From: Terrirhizobium terrae
GTDB lineage: Bacteria > Pseudomonadota > Alphaproteobacteria > Rhizobiales > Rhizobiaceae
Length of the DNA stretch: 64,000 bases
NCBI RefSeq assembly: GCF_030323265.1
Contig: NZ_CP104992.1
Coordinates: 1,115,501 to 1,179,500, forward strand
Direction of reading: 5' to 3'
Made by a program: the position numbers and the translations under genes. Positions 39,301 to 50,342 of this stretch are shown here, piece by piece; within the stretch, counting starts at the first letter, position 1; the number at the start of each line of letters is the position of its first letter. The notes under the pieces are model-generated. The model was not told the DNA's origin and did not search any database. It worked only from the letters and a program-made list of their open reading frames with translations.

Positions 39301-42300
39301 GCGCATCTGCATCTGCGTACGGGTCCAGGCCTGGGTGAGCTCGCTCTGGAAGCTCTCGGCGTGGCGATAGTGCTCGATCGCCTTGTCGAGATCATCGCGC
39401 TTGGGTGCCGCGATCGTCCAGAAGATCACGCTGACCTTCTTGCCGGCTGGTACGCGCACGGTGCGGCGCAGCGACAGGATCGGATCGAGCGTGAAGCCGT
39501 CGGTGTTCGACAGCGTCGCACCCGGATCGAAGGCTGCCGCCTCGCCGAGGGTGCGGCCACGGCCGAGGAACTTGCGGCGATCGGTCTCGTATTCCGTCGG
39601 ACGCGAGGAGCCGGCATTGTCGGCCGCCAGATGGGCGACCAGCATGTCGGGCTCGCTCGGATCGCGCTTGTTGCGCCAGGCGCGGATCACGTCGCCGCGC
39701 TTGCCGATCTCGGTGCGGATGAACATTTTCGAGAAGACCGGATGGCCCTGGTCGCCGTCGTCGCCGGCGAGAACAGGCTCCATGTAGGAGGTCACCTCGA
39801 TGAAGCGATCTTCCGTGCCCATGTTGAGCAGGGTGACGCGGCGGCCTTCGGCATCGTGTTCGGTACCGACGATGACCTCGACCGTGCTCGTGAGTTCACC
39901 CACCGTCTTGTGGAACTCGGCCTTTTCGTCGCCGAAGACAGCCTTGGTCTGTTCACCTTCGGCACGGCGCGGCTCCGACGTGGTCGACCACCAGTCGTTG
40001 GTCGCCGTGTCGCGCAGGAAGATGAACTGGCCCCAGCGATCCTCGGTCGGATCGGGCTTCCAGCGGGAAACCGACAGACCGTTCCAGCGTGAGTAACCCG
40101 AACCGGTCGCCGTCAGCATCATCGAGTAATGGCCGTTGGAGAGCAGCACCAGCTCGCGGTCCTTGGTGGCCGGATTGGTGATGGTGCGGATTTCCGGGCG
40201 CAGCAGCTCGCCGCCGCCGGTACCCGGCTTCTCCTCGTGCTTGGCGCTCATCACGGGAATGTCGCGCGGCGCCTTTTCTTGCAGCAGAAGTTCCGCCGCC
40301 TCGATCACCGGATCGGCGTGGAAGAGTTCGCGCAGCAGGCCGTTCAGGACGACGTTGGCGACGGCCGCGATCGACATGCCATGGTGGTGGGCATAGTAGT
40401 TGTAGACCACCGCGCAGCGCTTGCCTTCCGGCACGCGGGTCGGCGTGAAGTCGACCGCGTCGTGGAAGCCGTAAATGCCGAGCGCGCCGAGATCACGCAG
40501 TTCGGCGAGGTTCTCGACGGCTGCGATCGGATCGTACTGGCTGGCAAGGATCGACGCATAGGGGGCGATGACGGCGTTCTGGCCGAGACCGCGCTTGAGG
40601 CCCAAAGTCGGCACACCGAAATTGGTGTACTGGTAGTGCATCTGATGATCGAGCGCGTTGAACGCTGCTTCCGAAATGCCCCATGGCGTGCCGAGACGGC
40701 GGCCGTGGTTCATCTGCTCGCGGACGATCAGATTGTTGGTCTGGTTGAGGATACCGCCCTGGCGCTCCTGCATGACGAGCGGCGGCATCAGGTATTCGAA
40801 CATCGAACCCGACCAGGAGACAAGCGCACCGCGCGCGCCGATCGGCACGACATGGCGGCCGAGCTTGTACCAGTGCTCGTTCGGCAGGTCGCCCTTGGCA
40901 ATGCCGAACAGGCTGGTCAGGCGGGCTTCGGAGGCGAGAAGGTCGTAGCAGGCCTCGTCCACTTCGTTGCTTTCCACCCGGTAGCCGATCGACAGGAGAC
41001 GGCGATCCTTGCGGAACAGGAACTTGAAGTCCATTGCGAGCGCGATCTTGCGCGCACGGTCACGCAGCGACGCGAGACGATCGCGCAACTCTTCGACATT
41101 TGCGTTGTCGAAGGTCGAGTCGGAGATATGCGCTTCGCAGACCGCGACCAGCGATGCCGACCACTTGATGACTTCCTCGCTCTGCGCCGAGCGAACCTCG
41201 TGGTCGAGATTTGTGGCGAGCTTCTGGATGTCGCGGGCAAGAACCGACAGGTTGATGATGCGGATCGAGGCGAACTCGTGCTCGCGCTTGACGGCGGCGA
41301 GCGCATTGGCAAAGCCGACGATGCGTTCCTCGAGACGACGGCGTAGCGGGCGCACGGTCTTGCGGTCGTCCGGCAGCGCCTTCAGCGTCTCGGCGAGAAC
41401 GCCGGCGACGTCGCCGATACCGTCGAGATTGCCCTGAAGATGCGCAGACGGCGCCTCCGCCCAGATGCGGCAGGCGGACGAGATCGCGATCAAGTGACCG
41501 GCGAAGTTGCCGCTATCGACCGACGAGACATAGCGCGGCATCAGCGGCTTCAGCGTGTCGGTGTGATACCAGTTGTACATGTGGCCGCGGAATTTATCCG
41601 CGCGCTCGACGGTCGCGATCGTCTGCTCCAGTCGCTCGATCGTGTCGGCAAACGAGATCCAGCCGAAATGACGCGCCGAAATCGTTGACAGAAGGTAGAC
41701 GCCGATATTGGTCGGCGACGTCCGCTTGGCGATCGAGGGGTTCGGTTTTTCCTGGTAGTTGTCCGGCGGCAGATAGTTCTGTTCGGCCGTGACGAAGGTC
41801 TCGAAATAGCGCCAGGTGCGGCGCGCGATCTTGCGCAGCTCGACCGACACGTTTTCCGGCACGAACAGCTTGTCTTCGGTCTCGGCCGACTGGCTGACAT
41901 ACCAGGCGACCAAGGGCGAGAAGATCCACAGCACCGCGAACGGAATGCCGACGAGGAAGGCGTTATCGCCCGGGATCGCGGCAAGCAGGATGCTGAGCAC
42001 GGCGATTGCCGGCGCATGCCACATGGACCGGTAATAGTCGGCTGGGCTGCCCTGGGCGTTAGACTGGATCGAGGCGGCGGTCTTCCATTCCAGCATCAGC
42101 TTGCGGGAAACGAGCAGGCGATAGAGAGAACGCGCAATGGCATCCGTCATGATGCAGGCTGAATCGGCGATGAAGACGATACGCAGCGCGACCTGCGCAT
42201 TGGTCGAACGGACATCCGTCCAGACCGAATAGAAATGTGCCTTGGCGACATTGTCGCTCGAGCGCGGCAACAGGTTCGTCAGCAGCGAGATGGTCGGTGC

Positions 42301-44780
42301 CACGAACAGCGAGAAGATCAGGAGAATCTGCCAGATCAGCGCGCCGAGCGGGTCCATGAAGTACCAGCCGAGAACCGATGCGAAGAACCAGGCGATCGGC
42401 GTGAGCGACCGGCGCAGGTTGTCGAGCATCTTCCATCGGCCGAGCGCGGTCACGCCACGCTTTGCTTCGAGGATGTAAGGCAGGAGCTGCCAGTCGCCGC
42501 GGGCCCAGCGATGCTGGCGCGACACTTCGACTTCATAGCGGGTCGGGAAGTCCTCGACCAGTTCGACGTCGGTGACGAGAGCGCAACGGGCGAACGAGCC
42601 TTCGAGAAGGTCGTGGGAGAGAACCGCATTTTCTTCGATGCGCCCCTTGAGCGAGGTCTCGAAAGCGTCGACGTGATAAAGGCCCTTGCCGGTGAACGAG
42701 CCTTCGGCGGTCAGGTCCTGGTAGACGTCGGAAACGGCGAAGACGTAAGGGTCGAGACCACGGCCGACCGAGAAGACGCGCTGGAAGACCGAGGCTTCAG
42801 TTCCCGTCGTCAGCGACGGGGTGACGCGCGGCTGCATCAGGCCGTAGCCCTTGATGACCTGGTTGGTGACCGGGTCGAGAACCGGACGGTTGATCGGATG
42901 GTGCATCTTGCCGACCAGCTTGGTCACCGCATCGCGGATCAGGCGGGTGTCGGCATCCAGCGTCATCACATACTGGACATTCTCAGGCACCATGTTGGCG
43001 CCCTGCAGATAGGTCGTGTCGCGGTCGCCGCGCAAAGCAGGTTCAACTCGTGCAGCTTGCCGCGCTTGCGCTCCCAGCCCATCCAGACGCCTTCGCTCGG
43101 ATTGAACAGGCGACGGCGATGCAGCAGATAGAAGCGGTTGCCGCCCTCTTCCTGGTAGCGGGCATTGAGCACCTCGATCTCGCGCTTGGCATATTCGAGG
43201 ATCTCGAGATCGGCCTCGTTCTGCTCGGTCTTGCTGTCGCGCCAGTCGGAAAGCAGCGAGAAATAGATCTCGCCGTTCGGGTTGGCGAGGTAGTGAACCT
43301 CGAGATTGCGGATCAGCTCGTCCACCGTATCACGGTTGGAAATCAGGCAGGGCACGACGACGAGCGTGCGCGCCTCTTCCGGAATGCCTTCCTTGTATTC
43401 GTAGCCGACAAGCCGCGCCGGTTTGACGAAATAGGTGACGACAGTGTTGAACAGGCCGGTCGCACCCTCCGACGCCGGCAGCGCCAGCATGACCAGCAGA
43501 AAGAACACGACGGCCAGCGGAATGGCTGCCTGGACAAGGAAGTAACCGGCAATCACCATGGCGAGCACGGTGAGGAACAGGACCGGGCCGGCGATGGCAA
43601 ACCAGTTCAGGCGACGATAGGCGCGCACGGCGCGCTGCAGCAGCGGCGGCTTGTAACCGACGGCCGCTTCCAGTTCCTTGCGGTGGCGCCCGACGATGAA
43701 GGCGGCGACATTGGTCTCGCGCACGTCCGGGTTTGTGGCGGCGGCTTCCGTCGCCAGCTTGATCGCGGCCTCGGTAACCTCGGCCTCGCTGCGCTTGGAA
43801 AGGCGGGCGAGCTTTTCGATGCGGTTGCGATAGGCGTTGCGCGAACCGAAATCGAGTGCTTCGTAATCCGTATGCTCACGGAACAGCTTGTCGATCTGCG
43901 AGACGTCCTCGAACCAGACGCTCCACTCGGTATCGACGATGAGGCGAAGGCTTTTGATGATATTGCCCATCGTCACGTTGCCGGACGAAAGGCGGCTCTG
44001 CTCGGCCTGGGTGACCGTCTCGGCATCCGTGCCGGCAGCGGCAAGGCGCTGCTCCAGCCACGAAGTCGCAAAGCCCGATGCCTGCGAGGCGTTGCGCAGG
44101 CGATAGAGGAACTGCGCCGCAAACGTATTGTCGCGCGCCAGGCTCTCGACGCCGGCCAGAACCTTGGCGCTCTCGGCCTCGTCGTTCAGGCGGATGATCT
44201 CGTCCGCCGTGTCGTTGGCGGCCTTGCGCATGTTGCGCGAGCGATCCATGCGAGTGGCGATGCGACGCAGGTTCTCGATCAGCACGAAGCGGATGAAGGA
44301 CGGCAGCGCCCAGATCTCGCCGATCTCGAGCGGCTCATTCTCCTGGAAGCCCTCGACCATGGCCGCCAGCGTATCGCGATTCACGCCGCTATGGGTATGC
44401 GCGACATAAAGCCAGGCAAGTGCTAGGACGCGCGGGATCTTCTGGCCCCCGACCACGCGGGTCGGCAGCTGCTTGAAGAACTTCTTCGGGAAGTCGCGGC
44501 GGACTTCCTGGATCGCCTCTTCCACGATGTAATAGTTGTCCAGAAGCCATTCGGCTGCCGGCGTGATCGAGGCTCCCGCGTCGACATCCAGGGCGGCCGC
44601 CCGATAGACGCGAAGGATTTCCTTCTCGTTGTCCGAATGCTGCTGGAAGAACTCGAAGGACATGAAGCCCGGGAGCTCGGTGATCGCCTCGCGACCCAGC
44701 TGCTCGCCGTGATCCCTAAGGTCTTCTATCGTAAGATATGTCGCACGGATCGAGATCGTTGTGATCGACCTGTTTGGCAT
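36366..44780 (-). CDS. ndvB: cyclic beta-1,2-glucan synthase (three frameshifts)
   Basis: This is a very large membrane protein of about 2805 aa, the normal NdvB/ChvB length. The N-terminal region is followed by membrane segments (WFAIAGPVLFLTVLAMVIAG, near residue 390). The GT84 glycosyltransferase has VMTLDADTRL (DxD) and RQHRWARGDWQLL (QxxRW). More membrane segments and a C-terminal GH94 glycoside phosphorylase-like part (MLGGDWNDGMNRVGMNGRG) set glucan length. It primes on itself, elongates and cyclises glucan for export by NdvA. Breaks: 38097-38100 (G4), 38750-38753 (A4), 43034-43036 (A3); one extra base each restores TETPSGF, LNGEIFAPQ and LNLLLRGDRDTT. Start ATG 44780 is assumed; TTG 44816 is also possible. 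Confidence 0.96.
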
Positions 44781-45169
44781 CTGTTTCTCGCGAGGAGACT
44801 GACTTCGGATTTTCAAGGGACATGGATACGCTTCTGAATGAAAATTCGGGGTTTATGGGCCAAATTGCTCGGCCTACGCCGGACACCGCGTCGTCGTTCG
44901 GGAAACGACGACCACATCCGGTGCAATCCGCGCTAGGAGATAGAGGCCGGCTTCAATAATGCAAATGAAACACATGAACTATCGCCAGCTGCAAATCGGA
45001 TTGACACATTCTAAGCCTCTATCGCCCGCTGCCTGAATAAAGGCTGAACGGCTTCAAATCTTTGATTTCGATGAAAAACGGCACCTCTGGCATCGCCATG
45101 TTGGCGCAGGCGGCGCGGGCTGGTATATCGACCACAATCCAATCCCCGGCATATCGAGAGGCAGGCCAG
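44781..45169. other. ndvB / amidohydrolase intergenic region
   Basis: A stretch of about 390 bp between divergent ndvB and the M20 hydrolase gene. It must hold both promoters. A TTGACA box on the plus strand at 45001-45006 has no clear -10 partner. A short dyad CGTCGTTCGG/AAACGACG lies near 44892-44910. No ORF was recognised. Confidence 0.45.
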
Positions 45170-46333
45170 ATGACGATGCGATTTTCCAATGACATGGCAG
45201 ACGTCGTCGCCATTCGCCGGCACCTGCACGAGAACCCGGAAATCGGCCTTTCGGAATTCAAGACGTCCGATTTCGTCGCCGCCCGGCTGGAAGAACTCGG
45301 CTACGAAGTGACCCGCGGTCTGGCGAAGACCGGGGTCGTCGCGACACTGCGCAACGGAACCGGCACCCGCTCGATCGGCATCCGCGCCGATATCGACGCG
45401 CTTCCCATCACCGAAGAGACCGGCGCGGAATACGCGAGCAGAAACAAGGGCGTCATGCACGCCTGCGGCCACGACGGGCATACCGCCATGCTGCTCGGCG
45501 CGGCGAAGATCCTGGCCGAGCGGAAGAATTTCGACGGCACGATCCACCTCATCTTCCAGCCGGCCGAGGAGAATTTCGGCGGCGCCAAGATCATGATCGA
45601 CGAGGGCTTGTTCGATAAATTCCCCTGCGACGCCGTCTTCGGCATGCACAACGATCCGGGCCTTCCCTTCGGCAAGGTCTATGTCAAGGACGGCCCGATC
45701 ATGGCGGCGGTCGACGAATGCCGCCTGATCATCAACGGCCTTGGCGGCCACGGCGCCGAACCGCAGGCGGCAAAGGACCCGATCGTTGCCGGCGCCAGCA
45801 TCATCATGGCGCTGCAGACGGTCGTATCGCGCAATCTCCACCCGCTCGACCAGGCTGTGGTCACGGTCGGCGCGTTCAACGCCGGCATTGCCAGCAACGT
45901 CATCCCCGAGCGGGCGGAAATGGCAATCACCATCCGCTCCTTCGATCCGAAGGTCCGCGACATGCTGGAAGAGCGTATCCGCGGCATCGCAGAGGGCCAG
46001 GCGGCAAGCTACGGCATGTCGGTAACCGTAAACTACGACCGCGGCTACGAGGCGACCGTCAACCACACGGCCGAAACCGATTTCGTCCGTGATCTCGCGA
46101 AGAAGGTTGTCGGCGCTGAGAACGTCGCCGAGATCGAGCGGCCGATGATGGGCGCAGAGGATTTTGCCTATATGCTGGTGGAGCGTCCCGGCAGCTATTT
46201 CTTCCTCGGCACCGCCAGGACCGACAACGACCCGTCGCTGCATCACCCCCGCTTCGACTTCAACGACGACATCATTCCAACCGGGGTCAATCTGTGGGTG
46301 GAACTGGCGGAAGCCTATCTGCCGACGAAGTGA
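45170..46333 (+). CDS. M20 family amidohydrolase (hippurate hydrolase-like)
   Basis: The 387-aa protein has VAIRRHLHENPEIGLSEF, GIRADIDALPI and the metal motif VMHACGHDGHTAMLLGAAK of HipO/AmaA-type amidohydrolases. The lid/dimer domain is in the middle and MGAEDFAYMLVERPGSYFFLG lies near the end. It hydrolyses N-acyl amino acids; the exact acyl group is not known. Start ATG 45170 follows GAGAGG; an upstream in-frame ATG at 45071 is less likely. The frame is intact. A second, distinct M20 enzyme lies at 51843. Confidence 0.9.
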   Translation: MTMRFSNDMADVVAIRRHLHENPEIGLSEFKTSDFVAARLEELGYEVTRGLAKTGVVATLRNGTGTRSIGIRADIDALPITEETGAEYASRNKGVMHACGHDGHTAMLLGAAKILAERKNFDGTIHLIFQPAEENFGGAKIMIDEGLFDKFPCDAVFGMHNDPGLPFGKVYVKDGPIMAAVDECRLIINGLGGHGAEPQAAKDPIVAGASIIMALQTVVSRNLHPLDQAVVTVGAFNAGIASNVIPERAEMAITIRSFDPKVRDMLEERIRGIAEGQAASYGMSVTVNYDRGYEATVNHTAETDFVRDLAKKVVGAENVAEIERPMMGAEDFAYMLVERPGSYFFLGTARTDNDPSLHHPRFDFNDDIIPTGVNLWVELAEAYLPTK

Positions 46334-46356
46334 GGAAGCGGCGCCTCCCCTCCGTC

Positions 46357-46458
46357 GTCATGCTCGGCCTTGTGCCGAGCATCCACTGAACTCGCATCTT
46401 GCTCGACGTGGTTGGATCCTCGGGACACCCTCGGGTTTAACCCGAGGGCGAGGATGAC
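46357..46458. repeat. palindromic intergenic element (family A)
   Basis: GTCAT (46357) to ATGAC (46458), with hairpins GCTCGGC-CTTGT-GCCGAGC and CCTCGGG-TTTAA-CCCGAGG plus a partial stem GGATCCTCGGGA. It lies right after the M20 hydrolase gene. Confidence 0.8.
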
Positions 46459-46483
46459 GGAAAGCGATGAATCAAGACCGCAT

Positions 46484-46523
46484 AAAAAACCTCCCGCGCT
46501 GTCACCGGCGCGGGAGGTTTTTT
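46484..46523. terminator. bidirectional terminator
   Basis: A6 CCTCCCGCGC (46484-46499) pairs with GCGCGGGAGG T6 (46508-46523). It lies between convergent genes: the M20 hydrolase (plus) and the 47-aa membrane protein (minus). Confidence 0.92.
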
Positions 46524-46547
46524 CGTCTCTTGCGACTAGCTATCCAG

Positions 46548-46691
46548 TCAGGCGAGAATGCCCAAGGTAACCGCGCCGACGAAGATGAAGGCGGCGGTCA
46601 CGAGGGCGGTGTGCCCGACGGCTGCCCACCGGCTGTGGTGAGCGGTGGAACGGGTCGCAAATGTCCGGGTCTGGTTCTGGCTGGGCTGCAT
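46548..46691 (-). CDS. 47-aa single-span membrane protein
   Basis: A short frame starts at ATG 46691 behind GGGAGGA (6 bases upstream) and ends at TGA 46548, just before the shared terminator. The product has a polar N-terminus (MQPSQNQTRTFATRSTAHH) and one membrane segment (ALVTAAFIFVGAVTLGILA) at the very C-terminus. No family was recognised. The good ribosome binding site and adjacent terminator support a real gene. Confidence 0.65.
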   Translation of the reverse strand: MQPSQNQTRTFATRSTAHHSRWAAVGHTALVTAAFIFVGAVTLGILA

Positions 46692-46861
46692 GCGATCCTC
46701 CCGAGTTAATAACTCTCACTTCGCACTTACTGTATCTTATCTCTATCAACCCGGTAGAGATAATGTTCCAGACGCATACCGGTTCCGTAGAAAATCCTTT
46801 TTCGTTAACGGCTGTATCATAGTGTTAACGGTTTATTATACCTCGACGCCAAAATGGCGCC

Positions 46862-47836
46862 TCAATTGCCGTGCCGCTCCAGCGCCGTCCTGAAGATATC
46901 CTCATCGACATTTCCGCCAGAGCAGACCGCGATCACCGTCTCGCCCAGCGTATCGCCATGGAAGAGAGCAGCTGCCAGTGCCACCGCGCCGCCCGGCTCA
47001 ACGACGATCTTCAACCGGCTGAAGGCGAGCGCCATGGCCTTGAGTGCTTCGTCTTCCGAGACGACGAGGCCAGGGCCGCAGAGGCGCTTCATGATGGGAA
47101 ACGTGATGTCGCCCGGCTGTGGTGAAAGGATCGCATCGCACAGCGATCCTGTGAGCGACGCATTACGTTCGATCTTTCCCGAGACCAGCGAGCGGGCCAG
47201 ATCGTCGAACCCTTCCGGTTCGCAGGAATGCGCGACGAATCCGGGCGCCTTGGCTTCAAGTGCCAGCGCGATGCCCGACAGGAGCCCGCCCCCGCTTGCC
47301 GGCGCGAGCACATCGGCCTTTTCGATGCCGAGTTCCTGTGCCTGTTCCGCGATCTCGAGGCCTACCGTACCCTGCCCGGCGATCACCAGCGGATCATCGA
47401 ACGGCTTGACCAGCGTCAGATTGCGTTCCCGGGAAAGCCTTGCACCGATCTCGTCGCGGTCCTCCTTCACACGATCGTAAAGCACCACTTCGGCACCGTA
47501 GGCGCGGGTATTCTCGATCTTCAGTTTTGGCGCGTCGTTCGGCATGATGATGACAGCCGGGATGCCGTGCATCCTGGCGGCAAGCGCCACGCCCTGCGCG
47601 TGGTTGCCGGAGGAAAAGGCTATCACGCCGCGGGCGCGGACATCCGGCGCAAGCGCGGAAATTGCCGACCAGGCACCGCGGAACTTGAACGATCCGGTAT
47701 GCTGCAGGCATTCGGGCTTCACGAATATCCTTCGCCCCGCGATCTCGTCTAGAAAGGGTGAGGAAAGCAGCGGCGTGCGGCGGGCACGGCCGTCGAGACG
47801 GGCCCGGGCGGCTTCGATCATGGCAATATCGGTCAT
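46862..47836 (-). CDS. threonine/serine dehydratase family PLP enzyme
   Basis: The 324-aa fold-type II PLP enzyme has the Schiff-base Lys in HTGSFKFRGAWSAI, FSSGNHAQGVALAARM, a Gly-rich phosphate loop ASGGGLLSGIALA and a C-terminal CSGGNVDEDIF. It has no ACT domain, so it is the catabolic/serine-racemase-like short type, not biosynthetic IlvA. It deaminates L-Thr or L-Ser to the keto acid. Start ATG 47836. The frame is intact. Confidence 0.88.
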   Translation of the reverse strand: MTDIAMIEAARARLDGRARRTPLLSSPFLDEIAGRRIFVKPECLQHTGSFKFRGAWSAISALAPDVRARGVIAFSSGNHAQGVALAARMHGIPAVIIMPNDAPKLKIENTRAYGAEVVLYDRVKEDRDEIGARLSRERNLTLVKPFDDPLVIAGQGTVGLEIAEQAQELGIEKADVLAPASGGGLLSGIALALEAKAPGFVAHSCEPEGFDDLARSLVSGKIERNASLTGSLCDAILSPQPGDITFPIMKRLCGPGLVVSEDEALKAMALAFSRLKIVVEPGGAVALAAALFHGDTLGETVIAVCSGGNVDEDIFRTALERHGN

Positions 47837-47954
47837 GGAAATCCCAAAGCAGAATGTGAATGGGAAAAACCTATTCCCGCTTCCGCGCCGGGTAAAGCTG
47901 CCGGCCGCCGGGAAGATTGTCACCCTGTCAATTCTGCCGACCGGCGCTCGGCGG

Positions 47955-48807
47955 TCAGCTCGCCGCCCCGTTTGCCAGGGCGTCGATCTTGACCACCGCC
48001 TTGATCGGCAGGTGATCCGACGCGAGGCGGGAAAGCGGCGTGTCATGGGTCCGAACCTGGTCGATCAGGCCCGGTCGGTTGGCCATGATCCGGTCGAGCG
48101 CCAGAACCGGCAGGCGCGAGGAAAGCTCGGCACGGCGGCGGGAAGGCCGAAGACCGTTGCGAGCGTATTGAGCGACGACCGGTCGCCGAGCCGCCACTCG
48201 TTGAGATCGCCCATCAGCACGGTCGGATGCTCCGCGCGGGCCCCGAGAATGTCGAGGATCATCCGCGCCTGCTGCTGTCGGGAGCGGTTGAGCAGGCCGA
48301 GATGGGCGGCGATGACCCGGAACGTGCTGCCGTCGCTGAGGTCGAGTTCGGTCAGAAGCGCGCCGCGCGGCTCGAGCCCCGGCAGCTTGATCTGGTGGAC
48401 GTCGCGCACCAGGCCTTCGCGGAAGAAGACGACATTGCCGTGCCACCCATGCGCCTTGGCCACACCGGAAACCGGCACGGGGCAGAGCCCGGTCTCTCGC
48501 TCCATCCAGTTGAGATCGAGCAAGCCGCGCCGCTCCCCGAAGCGCGTATCGGCCTCCTGCAGCGCGATGATATCGGCGCCGATCTCGCGGATGACCTGTG
48601 CGATGCGACCTGGATCGAACCTGCCGTCGACGCCGACGCATTTGTGGACATTGTAGGAAGCGACGAGCAGGCCGGAACTCGGATCATGCGCGGAATGACC
48701 GCCCGCCCCCTGTCCTTGCGCGCCCGGATGGATGCGAGAATGCTGGCGGGAAGACTGGCGCGGCGGTTCTGGTGCATCGTTCTTCGTTCTGTTCGTCCGT
48801 TAAACAT
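47955..48807 (-). CDS. endonuclease/exonuclease/phosphatase family protein (two frameshifts)
   Basis: The protein of about 284 aa has the EEP fold motifs: LLVASYNVHKCVG (metal Asn), IIALQEAD (catalytic Glu), VLMGDLNEW and a final SRLASDHLPIKAVV (catalytic Asp-His). It may be a nuclease or a lipid/sugar phosphatase; its neighbour is a phospholipase D-type cardiolipin synthase and the stop-to-start gap is 23 bases, so a phospholipid role is possible. Breaks: a C5 run 48706-48710 (C6 gives GAGGHSAHDPSSG) and near 48120 (one base gives SFPSRLPVLALD). GGAGGAAGGGAG precedes the ATG. Confidence 0.82.
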
Positions 48808-48830
48808 TGCTCGCTCCCGCTCCCTTCCTC

Positions 48831-50237
48831 CTAGAGATAGGGCGACCCCAGCCAAAGCACGCGCTCGATGAAGCGCTTGAGAAATGGTCGCGATCTCAGC
48901 TCATGGAGGCTGACTTCCTCCGCAGAGGAAATCGCCAGATCGATCCTTCGTTCCAATGCTTGCGTGAATGGCCGGTCGAAAACCTCGAGATCGACCTCGA
49001 AATTCAGGCGCAACGACCGCGGATCGATATTGGAGGAACCGGCATAGGACCAGCAGCCATCGACCGCCATCAGCTTGGAATGATTGAACGGCCCGGAAGC
49101 ACGCCAGATGCGGCAATAATTCTTCAGCATCTGGTCAAACTGCGCCGTCATGGCAAGGTCGACCAGCGTCAGGTTGTTGGCGCTCGGCACGACGATATCG
49201 ACGCTGACGCCGCGCCGGGCGGCGGTGACGAGCGCCGTGATCAGCTCCCGGTCGGGCAGGAAATAGGGTGAGACGATCTTGATCGACGTGCGGGCGATGG
49301 AAAACGCTCCCATCAGCGTCTTGTGATTGGTCTCGAGGCCGCGATCCGGCCCGGATGATACGGCCCGCATCAGGATCGCCGATCCCGGTTCCGTCTCCGG
49401 TGTCGGCACGGCCCAGGCCTCACCCTCCAGCCTTTCGCCGGTGGTGAACTCCCAGTCGGCTGCGGCAATCGCCAGAAGGTCGGCGACCACCGGGCCGCTC
49501 ACCTTGAAATGCGTGTCGACGGCGCTGCTCTCACCGTTGAACTCACTGGAAAAGCCCTCGCGGATATTCATGCCGCCGGTAAAGGCGACAGAACCGTCCA
49601 CCACCATGATCTTTCGGTGGGTGCGCAGGTTCGCATAGGGCAGGCGCAGGCCGGTGATGACATTGCCGTTGAACACGTCGACCGTCACGCCGTGTTCGCG
49701 CAGCATGCCGAGAACGCTCGGCACCGAGTATCGGGCACCGACCGCATCGATCAGCACGCGCACCTCGACCCCGCGTTTTGTTGCTGCACCGAGCGCCTCG
49801 ATGAAGCGAATGCCGATCCGGTCGCGGTCGAAAATATAGGTTTCGAGCAGGATGGCATGCTTGGCGCTGCCGATCGCCGAAAGCATCGCGCCATAGGCGG
49901 CGTCACCCGTGTCATAGGCCTCGATGCCGTTGCCGGTCGTCAGGTGGTGCCGGCTCACGCGGTCGCCGAGCGTCTTCATCGCCCGGAAGCGATAACCGAA
50001 ATCGCGCACGACCTGGTCGTCGGTCACGTCATAGGAGGCGAAATCCGCCCGCTCGGCTCCCTGCAGCAGCGAGCGCCGGTCACCGATGACATTGCGGCGG
50101 ATACGGTTGATGCCGGCCACGAGATAAAGCGCGGCACCGACGATGGGCGACAGGATGATGACGCCGACCCAGCCGATCGCCGAGCGCACTTCCTCCTTCG
50201 TCATCGCTGCATGGATGGCAGCAGCCGCCCCGGCCAC
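48831..50237 (-). CDS. phospholipase D-like cardiolipin synthase
   Basis: This protein of about 468 aa has two PLD motifs: THRKIMVVDGSVAFTGGMN and FNHSKLMAVDGCWSYAGSSN. A membrane segment (AIGWVGVIILSPIVGAALYL) lies near the N-terminus. This layout is the bacterial Cls type, which joins two phosphatidylglycerols into cardiolipin. The written start is GTG 50237, but the frame stays open and family-like further upstream (ASWRPYIGRHDLAFTAYWPH) without a start codon until a stop, so the true N-terminus may be hidden by an indel near 50320. Confidence 0.86.
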   Translation of the reverse strand: MAGAAAAIHAAMTKEEVRSAIGWVGVIILSPIVGAALYLVAGINRIRRNVIGDRRSLLQGAERADFASYDVTDDQVVRDFGYRFRAMKTLGDRVSRHHLTTGNGIEAYDTGDAAYGAMLSAIGSAKHAILLETYIFDRDRIGIRFIEALGAATKRGVEVRVLIDAVGARYSVPSVLGMLREHGVTVDVFNGNVITGLRLPYANLRTHRKIMVVDGSVAFTGGMNIREGFSSEFNGESSAVDTHFKVSGPVVADLLAIAAADWEFTTGERLEGEAWAVPTPETEPGSAILMRAVSSGPDRGLETNHKTLMGAFSIARTSIKIVSPYFLPDRELITALVTAARRGVSVDIVVPSANNLTLVDLAMTAQFDQMLKNYCRIWRASGPFNHSKLMAVDGCWSYAGSSNIDPRSLRLNFEVDLEVFDRPFTQALERRIDLAISSAEEVSLHELRSRPFLKRFIERVLWLGSPYL

Positions 50238-50342
50238 AACCGAGACAATGAAGAGGATGTGTGGCCAATAGGCGGTGAAAGCGAGATCATGGCGTCCAAT
50301 ATAGGGACGCCATGATGCTAGACAATTGGTGAAATCAGCGGT

